Positions 8,624 to 17,345 of a stretch of 36,239 bases of DNA are shown in pieces. A model generated the notes under the pieces. That model worked only from the letters and a program-made list of their open reading frames with translations, searched no databases and was not told where the DNA came from. Origin of the DNA: Chloroflexota bacterium. Lineage in GTDB: Bacteria; Chloroflexota; Dehalococcoidia; JACPQF01. Each line of letters starts with the position of its first letter. Position 1 is the first letter of the stretch. The stretch is from NCBI GenBank assembly GCA_016190625.1, contig JACPQF010000084.1:1-36239 (forward strand), given 5' to 3'. Position numbers and translations under genes: made by a program.

Positions 8624-9580
8624 GTGGAGAGGACTCACACTGTCGCCGAGCTAGTCATGAGCAACGTCGAAAAGGTCATTGTCGGCAAGCACGAGGAGGT
8701 CGAGCTTGCCATTCTTGCCCTCCTGTGCCAGGGTCACCTCCTGATCGAGGACGTGCCTGGCACCGGGAAGACCGTGCTGGCAAAGAGCATCGCGAGATCC
8801 CTTGGCTGCTCCTTTAGGAGAATCCAGTTCACGCCCGACCTATTGCCCAGCGACGTCACTGGGGTTTCCGTCTATAATCAGAAGACCGCCGAATTCGAAT
8901 TCCGACAGGGTCCGGTTATCGCTCAGATCGTCCTTGCCGACGAGATCAACCGGGCCACCCCGCGCACCCAGTCAGCGCTGCTGGAGTCAATGGAAGAGCG
9001 GCAGGTTACCGTCGATGGCGTGACCTACCGCTTGCCCACTCCTTTCATGGTAATGGCCACCCAGAATCCTATCGAATACGAGGGCACCTTCCCCCTCCCG
9101 GAGGCCCAGTTGGACCGCTTCCTCCTGCGGATGAGCATCGGCTATCCCAGCACCGCCAACGAGATAGTCATTCTCGACCGTCAGCAGCACGCCCACCCCA
9201 TCGATAGCCTCTCCCAGGTGGTAGATGCGCCCGAGCTCCTGAGCATGCAGGAAGCGGTAAAGCGAGTTTACGTCGATCCCCTGGTAAAGCAGTACATCGT
9301 CGCCATCGTCGACGCCACGAGGCGGCATCCCGACATCTATTTGGGTTCCTCGCCGCGTGGCTCCCTCGCCCTCTATCGTACCGCCCAGGCCCGCGCCACG
9401 CTGCGGGGCCGCGACTACGTCCTTCCCGACGACGTGAAGGCTCTGGCGGAGGTAGTGCTGGCCCATCGCCTGATCCTGTCGCCGGCGGCGCGCCTGAAGA
9501 ACGTCAGCACCAAAGCAACCGTGGCGGAGGTAGTGAGCGCCCTGCCCGTGCCTGGAGCGAGGGTACGGGGAGTGGCATGA
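8624..9580 (+). CDS. MoxR family AAA+ ATPase
   Basis: The 318-residue protein is a MoxR-type AAA+ chaperone: Walker A GTGKT in [18 protein letters not shown], Walker [10 protein letters not shown], the sensor-1 stretch [19 protein letters not shown], an Arg finger region LDRFLLR and the C-terminal helical lid with [16 protein letters not shown]. The start is GTG, preceded by AAAGGAG at 7 nt. MoxR proteins use ATP to remodel partner proteins, typically with DUF58 and transglutaminase-like membrane proteins encoded alongside, exactly as here. The gene overlaps the DUF58 gene by ATGA (9577-9580). The substrate in this organism is unknown. Confidence 0.95.
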   Translation: MERTHTVAELVMSNVEKVIVGKHEEVELAILALLCQGHLLIEDVPGTGKTVLAKSIARSLGCSFRRIQFTPDLLPSDVTGVSVYNQKTAEFEFRQGPVIAQIVLADEINRATPRTQSALLESMEERQVTVDGVTYRLPTPFMVMATQNPIEYEGTFPLPEAQLDRFLLRMSIGYPSTANEIVILDRQQHAHPIDSLSQVVDAPELLSMQEAVKRVYVDPLVKQYIVAIVDATRRHPDIYLGSSPRGSLALYRTAQARATLRGRDYVLPDDVKALAEVVLAHRLILSPAARLKNVSTKATVAEVVSALPVPGARVRGVA

Positions 9581-10779
9581 GGACTTTCGTCGCCATCCTC
9601 CTTCTGGTGGTAGCCCTCGTGTTGGGCTTCGCCACCGGCTTCTCTCTGTTGTTTAGGCTGGCCTACGTGCTGGTCATTCTCCTCGTCTTGAGCCGCGTCT
9701 GGTCGTGGATCAACCTGCGCGGCATCGAGGTGTCCAGACGGGCTCAATTGCTGAGAGCGCAGGTTGGCCAAACGGTCGACGAGCGCTTCGAGGTGCGCAA
9801 CACCACGCCCATCGGCAAGCCCTGGGTGGAGGTGAGAGATTTCTCCGGCCTGCCGGAACATCACGCCAGCCTAGCTTTTCCCCTAAGAGCCAGGCAGACC
9901 CGCCACTGGCTGGTGAGAACCAACTGCCTGCAGCGGGGGAGGTTTACCCTCGGGCCGGTAGCCATTTCCAGTAGCGACCCGTTCGGCTTCTTTCAGGGCA
10001 CACGGCTGGTCAAGGAAACCAAGACCCTTCTCGTCTATCCGTCGACCGTGGATCTCCCCGGATTCGAGATTCCCGGCGGCGATCTACCGGGCGAGGGACG
10101 CCTCCATTCCCGCACGCACCAGATGACGCCGGTAGCCTCCGGCCTGAGAGACTACCAGCCGGGAGATGCCTACAATCGCATTCACTGGCCCAGCACGGCG
10201 CGAACTGGCAGGCTTCTAGTCAAGGAGTTCGAGCTGGACCCGTCGAGCGACGTATGGATACTGCTGGACATGCATCACGACGTTCAGGCGGGGGAGGGAC
10301 CGGAATCCACCGAGGAATATGGCGTCACCATCGCCGCCTCCCTCGCCAAACACTTCCTCGGCGCCAACCGCTCCCTCGGTATCGTCGCCTTCGGCGAACA
10401 CCACGAGGTGGTGCCTTCCGACCGTGGCGGGCGCCAGCAGTTGAAGATCTTCGAATCGCTGGCGGTGGTGCGGGCTTCGGGCTGCATTCCGCTAGCGGAG
10501 ATCCTTGCCGCCGAAAGCTTCCGCTTCGGTCGCAACAGCACAGTTATTGTAGTTACCCCTTCGGCGTCAGAGGCCTGGGTCGAGGGATTGCAAGAGCTAG
10601 TAAACCGCGGCGTGCGGGGGGTCGCCGTCGTGCTGGACGCGTCGAGCTTTGGCGCCTCTACCAGCCCCATCGTTATCGTGGGGTCGCTGGCCGCCGCGGG
10701 AATCCCCAGCTACCTCGTCCGGCAGGGAAGATCGGTGCGCGACACCCTCTTATTTGGCAACGGAGGCATGGCAAGATGA
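9577..10779 (+). CDS. DUF58 domain-containing protein
   Basis: The 400-residue product begins with two closely spaced hydrophobic segments (about residues 3-20 and 24-42) and then a soluble region. The DUF58 signature [20 protein letters not shown] lies near residues 195-215, followed by a vWA-like fold starting at [11 protein letters not shown]. This is the standard partner of MoxR ATPases; the vWA-like part may bind a metal and be loaded or remodelled by MoxR. It overlaps moxR upstream and the transglutaminase gene downstream, each by ATGA, so the three are translated as a coupled unit. The function in this organism is unknown. Confidence 0.92.
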   Translation: MRTFVAILLLVVALVLGFATGFSLLFRLAYVLVILLVLSRVWSWINLRGIEVSRRAQLLRAQVGQTVDERFEVRNTTPIGKPWVEVRDFSGLPEHHASLAFPLRARQTRHWLVRTNCLQRGRFTLGPVAISSSDPFGFFQGTRLVKETKTLLVYPSTVDLPGFEIPGGDLPGEGRLHSRTHQMTPVASGLRDYQPGDAYNRIHWPSTARTGRLLVKEFELDPSSDVWILLDMHHDVQAGEGPESTEEYGVTIAASLAKHFLGANRSLGIVAFGEHHEVVPSDRGGRQQLKIFESLAVVRASGCIPLAEILAAESFRFGRNSTVIVVTPSASEAWVEGLQELVNRGVRGVAVVLDASSFGASTSPIVIVGSLAAAGIPSYLVRQGRSVRDTLLFGNGGMAR

Positions 10780-13250
10780 GAGCGCTCTTAGGGTGGGAAG
10801 CGCCGGAGGGTTGGATGGAGGCCCTCCGGCTTCGCCTAAAGATCGGCGAGGGCTGGCTGAGCGTCTTCCTGCTGATGTTGATCATGCTGAGCACCGTGTG
10901 GTCGGTCGAGGTGGCGCATTGGGTGCCCAAGCTGCCGTCGCTGTCCTGGATCGCCTTGTCCGGCTTGGCCTTCGGATTCCTGTTTGCCAAGATGCACTTC
11001 CGGGGCCTGGTGCTCCACCCGCTCGCTTTGGTGTATGGACTGGGCATCGTCGTGTGGCAAACTCTAAGCATCATGGACCTGCCAGAATGGGATGCCAATT
11101 TCGTCAACCTCGTGCTCAGGCTCAACGCCTGGGCCTACGCCGCCCGCACCGGCGGCATAAACACCGACAGCCTGGTCTTCGTCTTCGCCCTGGTCGGCCT
11201 CGCCTGGCTAATCGGCTATCTGTCCGCCTGGTTCGTGTTTCGCTCCCATCGCGTCTGGTGGGGAGTGATTCCCAACGGCGTCGCCATCCTCACCAATCTG
11301 CGCTACGCTCCGCCCAGCGTGGCCGCTTGGTTTGTCGTCTATCTGTTCGCTTCGATGCTCTTGTTCATTCGCCTCAGCTTCTTTCTGCAGGAGAAGAAGT
11401 GGGCGGCCGCCAGGGTCAGGTTCTCTCAACACATGAGCTTCTCCCACCTTCCCATGGCCGTGCTCGTCTGTGCGGGCATTCTCGTCGCCGCCTGGGTAAC
11501 CCCCGCCGGCGCTGCTTCCGTCATTGCCTCCGACGTCTGGCAGCGAGTCAGCCTGCCCTGGCAGAACTTCCAGAGTGACTTCGGCCGCTTGTTCGCCTCG
11601 CTGTCCTCGCCCGTCGAGGACTCCTTCGGCGGGTTCGGCCGGGCAATGGCTCTCAAAGGCCCCGTGTCCACGGGTTCCAAGATCACGATGGTGGTGACCG
11701 CACCGGAGCCGCACTACTGGCGGGCCACCAGCTACGACACCTACGTCGGCCGGGGCTGGGTCAACAGCGATAAGTCGGAGATTCAGGTGCGCCCCTCGGT
11801 GTCTCTCGCTTTCGGCAGGCAGTACGAGCAGCGCAAAGAGATCACGCAAACGGTGTCTTTGCGGCTAATCAAGGACAACATCGTGCTAGCTGCCGGCCAG
11901 CCGCTGAGGGTCGACCAGATCGCGCTTGCCGAAACCATCAAGGTGCCCATGTTTACCATCCACCTGACGGACAGGTCGCTCGACACCAGCCTACCGCCCG
12001 ATATTCGCCGCAACGCCGAACGGATCAGAAGGTCGGTGGGACGAGCCCGGGACGATGGAACCCTCGTCGCCGGTCCTTCCGGCGAAGGACCGGCTAGCCT
12101 TGCCGCCGACCTGCCAGCGGACGTGGTGGTCAGCAAGCTCGTAACCAGCGATCCCACGACCGTCACCGGCGTGGAGCTAATGAGACTTAGCCCCTATCCC
12201 ATGGATGTCGTGACCCTCCGTTTGCCTCAACAGAACAGGAAGATCCAGGAATACACCGTGGTTTCCTCGGTCTCCACGGCCACCGAGAGGCAGCTTCGGA
12301 CGGCGGGCAACTACTATCCGGACTGGGTCCTTCAGCGCTATCTCCAGATACCCTCCGGTTTTCCCAGCCGGGTGGTGGAGTTGGCGCAGACGGTCGCCAG
12401 AGATGCCGCCAACCCTTACGACAAGGCGGTGGCGCTTCAGGATTACCTGCGAAAGCTGAAGTACAATCAGCAGATCGAGATGCCACCCGCCACCGTGGAT
12501 CCGGTCGAGTACTTCCTCTTCACCTCCAAAGAGGGATACTGCGATTACTACGCCTCGGCCATGGTGATGATGCTGCGCACCCTGGGCATTCCCGCCCGCA
12601 TCGCGACCGGCTTTCAGCCGGGCGAACCGGACGCCGACAAAATGACCTTTGTGGTGAGACAATCGAACCTCCACGCCTGGCCCGAGGTCTACTTCCCCCG
12701 CTTCGGCTGGATCGAGTTCGAGCCTACGGCCGCCCTGTCCCTCCTTTCCCGTCCCACTGGCGGTGAAGCTGACGAAACCTCAGCGCCGGCGAACAGCAGC
12801 GAGCAAACCGGAGAGGAGATGTTTGAGGACCCCTTACTTGATGACATGCTATATAACGGCGAGGCGTTGGCCGCAAGTCAGTCGAGCAATCTTCCTTGGG
12901 CCGCCGGACTGAGTATGCTTCTAGCCATTGGCATCTTGGGAGCTTTGCTGTGGCTGCTGTGGCAGAAGGGATTGTCCACGCTGACCCTGCCCTTGCAGGT
13001 GTACGAGAAAATGTGTCGGCTCGCCGGCTTCGCCGGCCTCGGACCGCAGGTCAGCCAGACGCCCTACGAGTACGCCAGGTCATTGGGACGTGGAATCCCC
13101 GACAGCGCCGCCGACGTCGAGCAGATCGCCCGGGCCTATACGTCCATCGCCTTTGGCCGCAAGCGGCTTGTGGGCGAATCGACGGAAATCGAGAGCGCCT
13201 GGCGCCGGGTGCGCAACCGGCTTCTCCGCAAGATCGTGGTGAGAAAATGA
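10776..13250 (+). CDS. Transglutaminase-like (TgpA-type) membrane protein
   Basis: The 824-residue protein starts at the ATG overlapping the DUF58 stop (SD-like GGAGG at 10762-10766). It has about six membrane helices in the first 250 residues, a long extracytoplasmic region, and a transglutaminase core: catalytic Cys in KEGYCDYYASAM (near 588), His in SNLHAWPEVYFP (near 631) and an acidic residue in WIEFEPTA (near 648, Glu where many members have Asp). Another membrane helix (PWAAGLSMLLAIGILGALLW) precedes a cytoplasmic DUF4129-like tail. The MoxR-DUF58-TgpA-like set is widespread; its physiological substrate is not settled. The stop overlaps the next start (ATGA, 13247-13250). Confidence 0.92.
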   Translation: MRALLGWEAPEGWMEALRLRLKIGEGWLSVFLLMLIMLSTVWSVEVAHWVPKLPSLSWIALSGLAFGFLFAKMHFRGLVLHPLALVYGLGIVVWQTLSIMDLPEWDANFVNLVLRLNAWAYAARTGGINTDSLVFVFALVGLAWLIGYLSAWFVFRSHRVWWGVIPNGVAILTNLRYAPPSVAAWFVVYLFASMLLFIRLSFFLQEKKWAAARVRFSQHMSFSHLPMAVLVCAGILVAAWVTPAGAASVIASDVWQRVSLPWQNFQSDFGRLFASLSSPVEDSFGGFGRAMALKGPVSTGSKITMVVTAPEPHYWRATSYDTYVGRGWVNSDKSEIQVRPSVSLAFGRQYEQRKEITQTVSLRLIKDNIVLAAGQPLRVDQIALAETIKVPMFTIHLTDRSLDTSLPPDIRRNAERIRRSVGRARDDGTLVAGPSGEGPASLAADLPADVVVSKLVTSDPTTVTGVELMRLSPYPMDVVTLRLPQQNRKIQEYTVVSSVSTATERQLRTAGNYYPDWVLQRYLQIPSGFPSRVVELAQTVARDAANPYDKAVALQDYLRKLKYNQQIEMPPATVDPVEYFLFTSKEGYCDYYASAMVMMLRTLGIPARIATGFQPGEPDADKMTFVVRQSNLHAWPEVYFPRFGWIEFEPTAALSLLSRPTGGEADETSAPANSSEQTGEEMFEDPLLDDMLYNGEALAASQSSNLPWAAGLSMLLAIGILGALLWLLWQKGLSTLTLPLQVYEKMCRLAGFAGLGPQVSQTPYEYARSLGRGIPDSAADVEQIARAYTSIAFGRKRLVGESTEIESAWRRVRNRLLRKIVVRK

Positions 13251-14020
13251 AGCCAGACATCCATGCTACTACTGCCAACAGCGCGTCACCAACCATCAAG
13301 AAGGGCAGGACACCCAGTCCCCTCTCCCACCCGGGTGCCCTTTGGGCGCGGAGAGGGGACTGGGTGATGGCAGCTTGTCCTCTCTCCCGTCCTTCCGTCC
13401 TTCTCGGAAGGAGATGGGAGAGGGTTAGGGTGAGGGCACTCCGGCGCTCGGCTACCCCCGAGGCAAGGACGGATACCGTCCTCTCCACCATTTTCGAGGT
13501 CGACTTCGGCTGGCTCGGCCTGGCCAGGTCGATCGTCGGCATCAAACTGGTCACTCTCCCCAAAGAGCGGCGGGAAGACTGCCTGACGGAGATCGAGGCG
13601 CAACTCGGTCATACGACCCCCGACCACAGCGCCTTCGCCGACCTACGCAGCAGGCTCTGCGACTACTTCCGGGGCATTCCCGTCACCTTCTCCGACCCTC
13701 TCGACCTATCCGGCGCCACCCCCTTCCGCCGCGCTGCCTGGGAGGCGGCCCGGACCATTCCCTACGGCGAGACCCGCTCCTACGCATGGCTGGCCGGGAC
13801 CCTCGGCAAGCCGGGAGGCGCGAGGGCCGTGGGTCAGGCCATGGGCGCCAATCCCGTCCCCCTCATCGTCCCCTGCCACCGGGTTGTCGGCAGCGACGGC
13901 GGCCTCTGCGGCTTTGGCGGCGGCCTCGACCTGAAAGCGCACCTCCTGCGGCTTGAGGGAGTTTTGGCTGACGAGGCTGATGCGATCCTTCCCCGACTGC
14001 ATATGGGACGTCCTGAGTGA
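13247..14020 (+). CDS. ogt: Methylated-DNA--protein-cysteine S-methyltransferase
   Basis: The catalytic domain is clear: ATPFRRAAWEAARTIPYGET, AVGQAMGANP and the active-site PCHRVVG (Cys near residue 209). The enzyme removes alkyl groups from O6-alkylguanine in a suicide reaction in the cytoplasm. Typical members have about 160-185 residues; here homology starts only near residue 74. The preceding region (13300-13440) is a palindromic repeat translated in frame into low-complexity Pro/Arg/Leu sequence. The start at 13247 overlaps the transglutaminase stop and is plausible for the original gene, with the repeat inserted later. Internal starts such as the ATG at 13366 are alternatives. Whether the extended protein folds is unknown. 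Confidence 0.85.
   Translation: MKPDIHATTANSASPTIKKGRTPSPLSHPGALWARRGDWVMAACPLSRPSVLLGRRWERVRVRALRRSATPEARTDTVLSTIFEVDFGWLGLARSIVGIKLVTLPKERREDCLTEIEAQLGHTTPDHSAFADLRSRLCDYFRGIPVTFSDPLDLSGATPFRRAAWEAARTIPYGETRSYAWLAGTLGKPGGARAVGQAMGANPVPLIVPCHRVVGSDGGLCGFGGGLDLKAHLLRLEGVLADEADAILPRLHMGRPE
13311..13424. repeat. Palindromic REP-like repeat inside ogt
   Basis: A perfect 17-bp inverted repeat (13311-13327 with 13350-13366; arm CACCCAGTCCCCTCTCC) is followed by a second imperfect stem (about 13379-13398 with 13405-13424). Next comes GAGGGTTAGGGTGAGGG, a sequence type common in intergenic bacterial repeats. The element has no stop in the ogt frame, so it reads through. Confidence 0.8.
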
Positions 14021-14060
14021 GATCGACGACGGAGAACACAGGCTGATAGGCGGCATGGTT

Positions 14061-14345
14061 TCAGTAGTGATAGCGGGCCTGGAGGAAGTCTATCCGATCG
14101 TCGCCCACGAGATAGACGATGCGGTGCTCCTGCGTCAGCCGGCGCGACCACGCTCCGGATACGAGATACCTTAGAGGCTCGGGCTTTCCGATTCCCTGAA
14201 AAGGATCACGCATTATCGCTTCGATGATTCTGAAGGCACGAACGGCGGTCTTTCGGTCGGTCTCGACCCAGTAACGCAGGTCTTCCCTAAACTCCTGCTG
14301 GAACACCGCGTCCCTTCGTCCGGTTTCGGAGCTTTCATCAGCCAA
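14061..14345 (-). CDS. yoeB: YoeB/Txe family mRNA interferase toxin
   Basis: The 94-residue protein carries the YoeB signature: FREDLRYWVETDRKTAVRAF, IMRDPFQGIGKPEPLRY, the catalytic Arg region QEHRIVYLV and the C-terminal RYHY with the catalytic His. Known members bind the ribosome and cleave mRNA in the A site. The reading frame opens with TTG, 7 bases after the antitoxin stop; I see no in-frame ATG nearby, so translation is probably coupled to the antitoxin gene. It is convergent with ogt, with only 40 bp between the stops. The full C-terminal active site suggests it is functional. Confidence 0.93.
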   Translation of the reverse strand: MADESSETGRRDAVFQQEFREDLRYWVETDRKTAVRAFRIIEAIMRDPFQGIGKPEPLRYLVSGAWSRRLTQEHRIVYLVGDDRIDFLQARYHY

Positions 14346-14352
14346 GAGGCGC

Positions 14353-14640
14353 CTACTTCCTGTCGTGTATTCCTAGCTGATCGCGTAGGGCCTTGATGGT
14401 CTCAGGCCTCTCGGTTCGCTTCAGGGCGCGGTTCAGAGCCGCCAGCAGGCGGGCCGCATTCTTGGGCGATCTCAGCAGATGAGCCGTCTCCTGCAGGCTA
14501 GAAAGCTCGTCCGCCGCAATAAGGGCGACGTCCGCAGTTCCCCGCCTCGTGATTATTACCGTCTCCCGATCTTCCACGACACGGTCCCACAAACTCGCGA
14601 GGTTCTCACGTGCCTCCGTATAAGTCGTCTCAATAGTCAT
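14353..14640 (-). CDS. yefM: YefM/Phd family antitoxin
   Basis: The 95-residue protein begins MTIETTYTEARENLASLWDR and continues RETVIITRRGTADVALIAAD, the Phd/YefM DNA-binding N-terminal fold, then the helical C-terminal tail that wraps the toxin. It should neutralise the adjacent YoeB and repress the operon. The ATG follows GGGGAAG. The toxin start lies just downstream. The promoter at 14673-14701 and the two TGTACA boxes at 14662-14680 lie directly upstream, in keeping with autoregulation. Confidence 0.93.
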   Translation of the reverse strand: MTIETTYTEARENLASLWDRVVEDRETVIITRRGTADVALIAADELSSLQETAHLLRSPKNAARLLAALNRALKRTERPETIKALRDQLGIHDRK

Positions 14641-14660
14641 TCTTCCCCACCAGCTTCGAT

Positions 14661-14680
14661 CTGTACAGGAATACTGTACA
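14661..14680 (-). promoter_or_regulatory. YefM operator: paired TGTACA boxes
   Basis: Two TGTACA hexamers (14662-14667 and 14675-14680) lie 13 bp apart centre to centre, upstream of yefM. TGTACA is the core recognised by E. coli YefM-YoeB at its own operator, so these are very likely the autoregulatory sites. One box overlaps the predicted -10. Confidence 0.75.
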
Positions 14681-14701
14681 ACACTCGACTACATCTGTCA
14701 A
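14673..14701 (-). promoter_or_regulatory. Promoter of the yefM-yoeB operon
   Basis: On the minus strand TTGACA (14701-14696) and TACAGT (14678-14673) are separated by 17 nt. The -35 is consensus and the -10 matches four of six. The overlap with a TGTACA operator box fits repression by the toxin-antitoxin complex. Confidence 0.6.
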
Positions 14702-14956
14702 CTCGAACGTGGCATGCTCAACAACAGGAGTTACGCAGTGGACATCGCGACGAACGCGATGTGCAGCCGACCGTGTAGGGGCAAAGCGCTCGCAAAGGGT
14801 GTTGGAAGTGCTGAACCAGGCTGGATTGTCCTTCTGCGGAAGGACTTTGCCCCTGCGATCTCGGATGATCGGATGCGTCTTTGGACAACCACTGCGCAAG
14901 TCCTGTCAACAATACTCAGCGCCACGCACCTGTTTTGAAGCATCAGTCAGCAGGGA
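14702..14956. other. Gene-free spacer with inverted repeat
   Basis: No credible gene is present; the short frames lack SD sites and family resemblance. AGGGGCAAAG (14777-14786) and its reverse complement (14845-14854) bracket about 60 nt, and a small CCTTC/GGAAG stem sits just inside the right arm. It may be a remnant of a non-coding palindromic repeat. Confidence 0.4.
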
Positions 14957-14985
14957 TTGACGGGCTAGCCCATTTAGTCTAACAT
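14957..14985 (+). promoter_or_regulatory. Promoter of the STK1-STK2 operon
   Basis: TTGACG (14957-14962), a 17-nt spacer and TAACAT (14980-14985) form a plausible sigma70-type promoter about 60 nt upstream of the STK1 ATG. The element, including its spacer GGCTAGCCCATTTAGTC, is almost repeated upstream of STK3. Confidence 0.6.
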
Positions 14986-15045
14986 AGCTCACGGCAGCCG
15001 CCCGTCGTGGCTGCCACACGCACCAGAATTGGGGCCGATATCCCG

Positions 15046-16713
15046 ATGACCGAGGTATTAGGAGTCCTGTCCACCTATACCCTGCTCGAAGAGCTTGGCC
15101 GCGGCGGCTTTGCCCGCGTCTACCGCGCCCACGACAGCCGCCTCGACCGCGACGTCGCCCTCAAGATTCTCCTCGGTGACGCCGGGGCAGACGAGGACTT
15201 CAAGGCCCTGTTCGAGCAGGAGGCAAAATCGGCAGCCCGCCTTCGACACCCCAACATTGTAGTTGTCTACGACTTTGGCGAGGCCGACGACCGCATTTTC
15301 ATCGCCATGGATCTCCTCTCAGGCAGGGACGTCCGGAAACGCATTCGAGACGAGGGACCCTTTGACCCGACTCGCGTCGCGTCCATCGTCGAGCAGATAG
15401 CCTCTGCCCTTGACTTTGCCCACGCCGAGGGCACTATCCACAGAGATGTGAAACCGGCCAACATCATCGTAAACGACAAAGGCCACGCAACGTTGACGGA
15501 TTTCGGACTGGCCAGGGCTGTCGCCGGGTCCGTGTCGCTGAGCAGAAGGTTCGTCGGTTCGGTGGAATACATGTCGCCTGAGCAGTTGGACATGGCCGGC
15601 TCGATAGATGGGCGGGCGGATATATACTCTCTCGGAATTTCGGCCTATGAGATGTTGACGGCGCGAGTGCCTTTCATGGGGGATAACCCAGTCTCGGTTG
15701 GCATAGCTCACCTGACCAAACCGCCACCGCCGCCTAGCCAGTTTCGCAGTGGGCTTCCGCAGGGCGTGGAGACGGTCGTCTTAAAGGCGCTATCGAAGAA
15801 GCCAGACGAGCGATACCAAACGGCGCGCGAATTCGCCGCCGCCTTGCGGGACGTCGTAGAGTGGGGCCGGCGTATCGAGCGGGACCTGGTTGAAGAAGAG
15901 TCGCCGACGAAAACTATGGCAGAGACCGCCAAAGCGCCGAACGACGCGGTGGCGGAGGTCGAGCTTCAGGCAAGGCATGGCTTCGGCCAACAGAAGCCAT
16001 TGGCAACCAGCGGAGAGGATGCCGAAAAGAGCTGGGCGCAGCAGGCAAGCAAGCGTTTTGGTGCAAGCAGTCCAGCGACTCGAGCCCCAATTTGGGCGCA
16101 AGCCAGAGAGCTATTAACCGAGTGGCTCTTGCCAGTCCTCTTTGCGCTGGTGATCGTGATCATCGGCGTTGCCTATTTTGATAGGGTCCAACGAGGATTG
16201 CAGCGAGCTTTCACTGCCGCCTCGGTGGCAAGAGCAACTCCGACGAGCTCGCATCAACTCGGGGCCACGTCGGCGACAGCGACCACGCCAACGCCCAACG
16301 TTGGTCCGTCGAGTGCAGCGACCCCTCTGCCATCGCCTACCTCCGGCCTTTCGATCAGCGTTCCCGGGAACAGTGATTGGGTGAACTCGGGTGTGAATGT
16401 CCAGCGTGGCCAGACCCTCCGTATCACGTACCTATCCGGATACTGGTCACCTTGGCAAGATTACAATCTCGACGGCCGGGGTTGTCTTGACGCCAAGTCC
16501 TGTCCCGCATGGGGGTTTCAGGATAACGTGATAGCGTTTTACCACGCTGGGCTCATTGGTCGAGTCGGCGGCGGGTTGCCGTTTGCCGTCGGCAACGGAG
16601 TCTCAGTCATTGCTTCGGACACGGGCCCGGTGTTTCTGCGGATTAACGACAGGGTTCTGGGGGACAATTCGGGGTTTCTGAATGTGCGTGTCGAGGAGAT
16701 TCGGTCGGAATGA
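15046..16713 (+). CDS. Ser/Thr protein kinase with LecA-like extracellular domain (STK1)
   Basis: The 555-residue protein has a Hanks-type kinase domain (about residues 8-270: LGRGGFARVYRA, VALKIL, HRDVKPANII, DFGLARA, YMSPEQL), a juxtamembrane linker, one membrane helix (about 358-378, LPVLFALVIVIIGVAYF), a Thr/Ser/Pro-rich stalk and an outer domain (about 434-555: SGVNVQRGQTLRITYLSGYW, then GLIGRVGGGLPF and FLRINDRVLGDNSGFLNVRV). The latter resembles the PA-IL/LecA galactose-binding fold, suggesting a carbohydrate or small-ligand sensor. I chose the ATG at 15046 rather than the GTG at 15007, because the paralogue STK3 keeps the ATG but not the GTG. The stop overlaps the STK2 start (ATGA). 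Confidence 0.9.
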   Translation: MTEVLGVLSTYTLLEELGRGGFARVYRAHDSRLDRDVALKILLGDAGADEDFKALFEQEAKSAARLRHPNIVVVYDFGEADDRIFIAMDLLSGRDVRKRIRDEGPFDPTRVASIVEQIASALDFAHAEGTIHRDVKPANIIVNDKGHATLTDFGLARAVAGSVSLSRRFVGSVEYMSPEQLDMAGSIDGRADIYSLGISAYEMLTARVPFMGDNPVSVGIAHLTKPPPPPSQFRSGLPQGVETVVLKALSKKPDERYQTAREFAAALRDVVEWGRRIERDLVEEESPTKTMAETAKAPNDAVAEVELQARHGFGQQKPLATSGEDAEKSWAQQASKRFGASSPATRAPIWAQARELLTEWLLPVLFALVIVIIGVAYFDRVQRGLQRAFTAASVARATPTSSHQLGATSATATTPTPNVGPSSAATPLPSPTSGLSISVPGNSDWVNSGVNVQRGQTLRITYLSGYWSPWQDYNLDGRGCLDAKSCPAWGFQDNVIAFYHAGLIGRVGGGLPFAVGNGVSVIASDTGPVFLRINDRVLGDNSGFLNVRVEEIRSE

Positions 16714-17345
16714 TCTTTCAGGTCGGTGAGATTATCCTGAATGGAAAATACCGCGTGGAGGAACTGGCGGGTAAGGGCGGCTTCGCCGAGGTGTACCGGG
16801 TGACCCACCTCCGGCTCGACGCGCCCCGCGCCCTCAAGGTCCTCCGCCGCGATATGCCAGGCGTGGGCAGCAGCGACTTCCAGGACTATCGGGAGCAATT
16901 CGACTTCGAGGCCCAGATGGGGGCGAAGCTCGACCATCCAAACGTCGTCAAGGTCCACGACTTCGAGGAGGCGGGAGACGACCTCTGCCTCGTCATGGAA
17001 TGGACGCCCGGCGGCAGCCTGCAGAACAGGCTGGAGAAGCTGGGGCCGCTCTCCATTGAGGAAACCGTTCGCCTAGCCCTCGACCTCTGCGGCGGCCTCG
17101 CGGCCATCCACGGGCAGTTGCGGGCGCCGTGCACCGGGACCTCAAGCCCTCGAACATCCTCTTCTCGCACGATGGCGTGGCCAAGGTCGGGGATTTGGGC
17201 CTGGCTCAGGTGCCCGGTGGTCTCAGCCGCCGGTCGGTCCTGGGCAGCCTTGCCAATTTCCATCCCGGCACGTCTGCCTACATGTCGCCAGAGCAAGAGC
17301 GAGAAAAAGGATACCTGCTGCCGACCTCGGACATCTTCTCCCTAG
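16710..17345 (+). pseudogene. STK2 N-terminal kinase lobe, before frameshift
   Basis: Starting at the ATG overlapping the STK1 stop, this frame encodes a kinase N-lobe: LAGKGGFAEVYRVTHLRLDA, ALKVLRRDM, HPNVVKVHDFEEAGDDL and the helix [14 protein letters not shown]. After that, near 17120, it leaves the kinase sequence and runs as meaningless Ser/Arg-rich sequence. Kinase homology resumes in another frame with [11 protein letters not shown] at 17129. Restoring one G in the GGG at 17122-17124 would join the two into an 863-residue protein. A real deletion or an assembly error are both possible. Confidence 0.8.

Noticed and set aside
10254-10775. Upstream extension of the transglutaminase frame
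   Set aside because: It overlaps the DUF58 gene in another frame and gives Arg/Gly-rich sequence; the ATG at 10776 overlaps the DUF58 stop and opens the true N-terminus.
14709-14960. Small open frames upstream of STK1
   Set aside because: Several overlapping frames on both strands, none with an SD or family resemblance; the sequence is better explained as a palindromic spacer.
15007-15045. GTG start for STK1 at 15007
   Set aside because: The paralogue STK3 has GCG at this place while the ATG 39 bases on is conserved in both.
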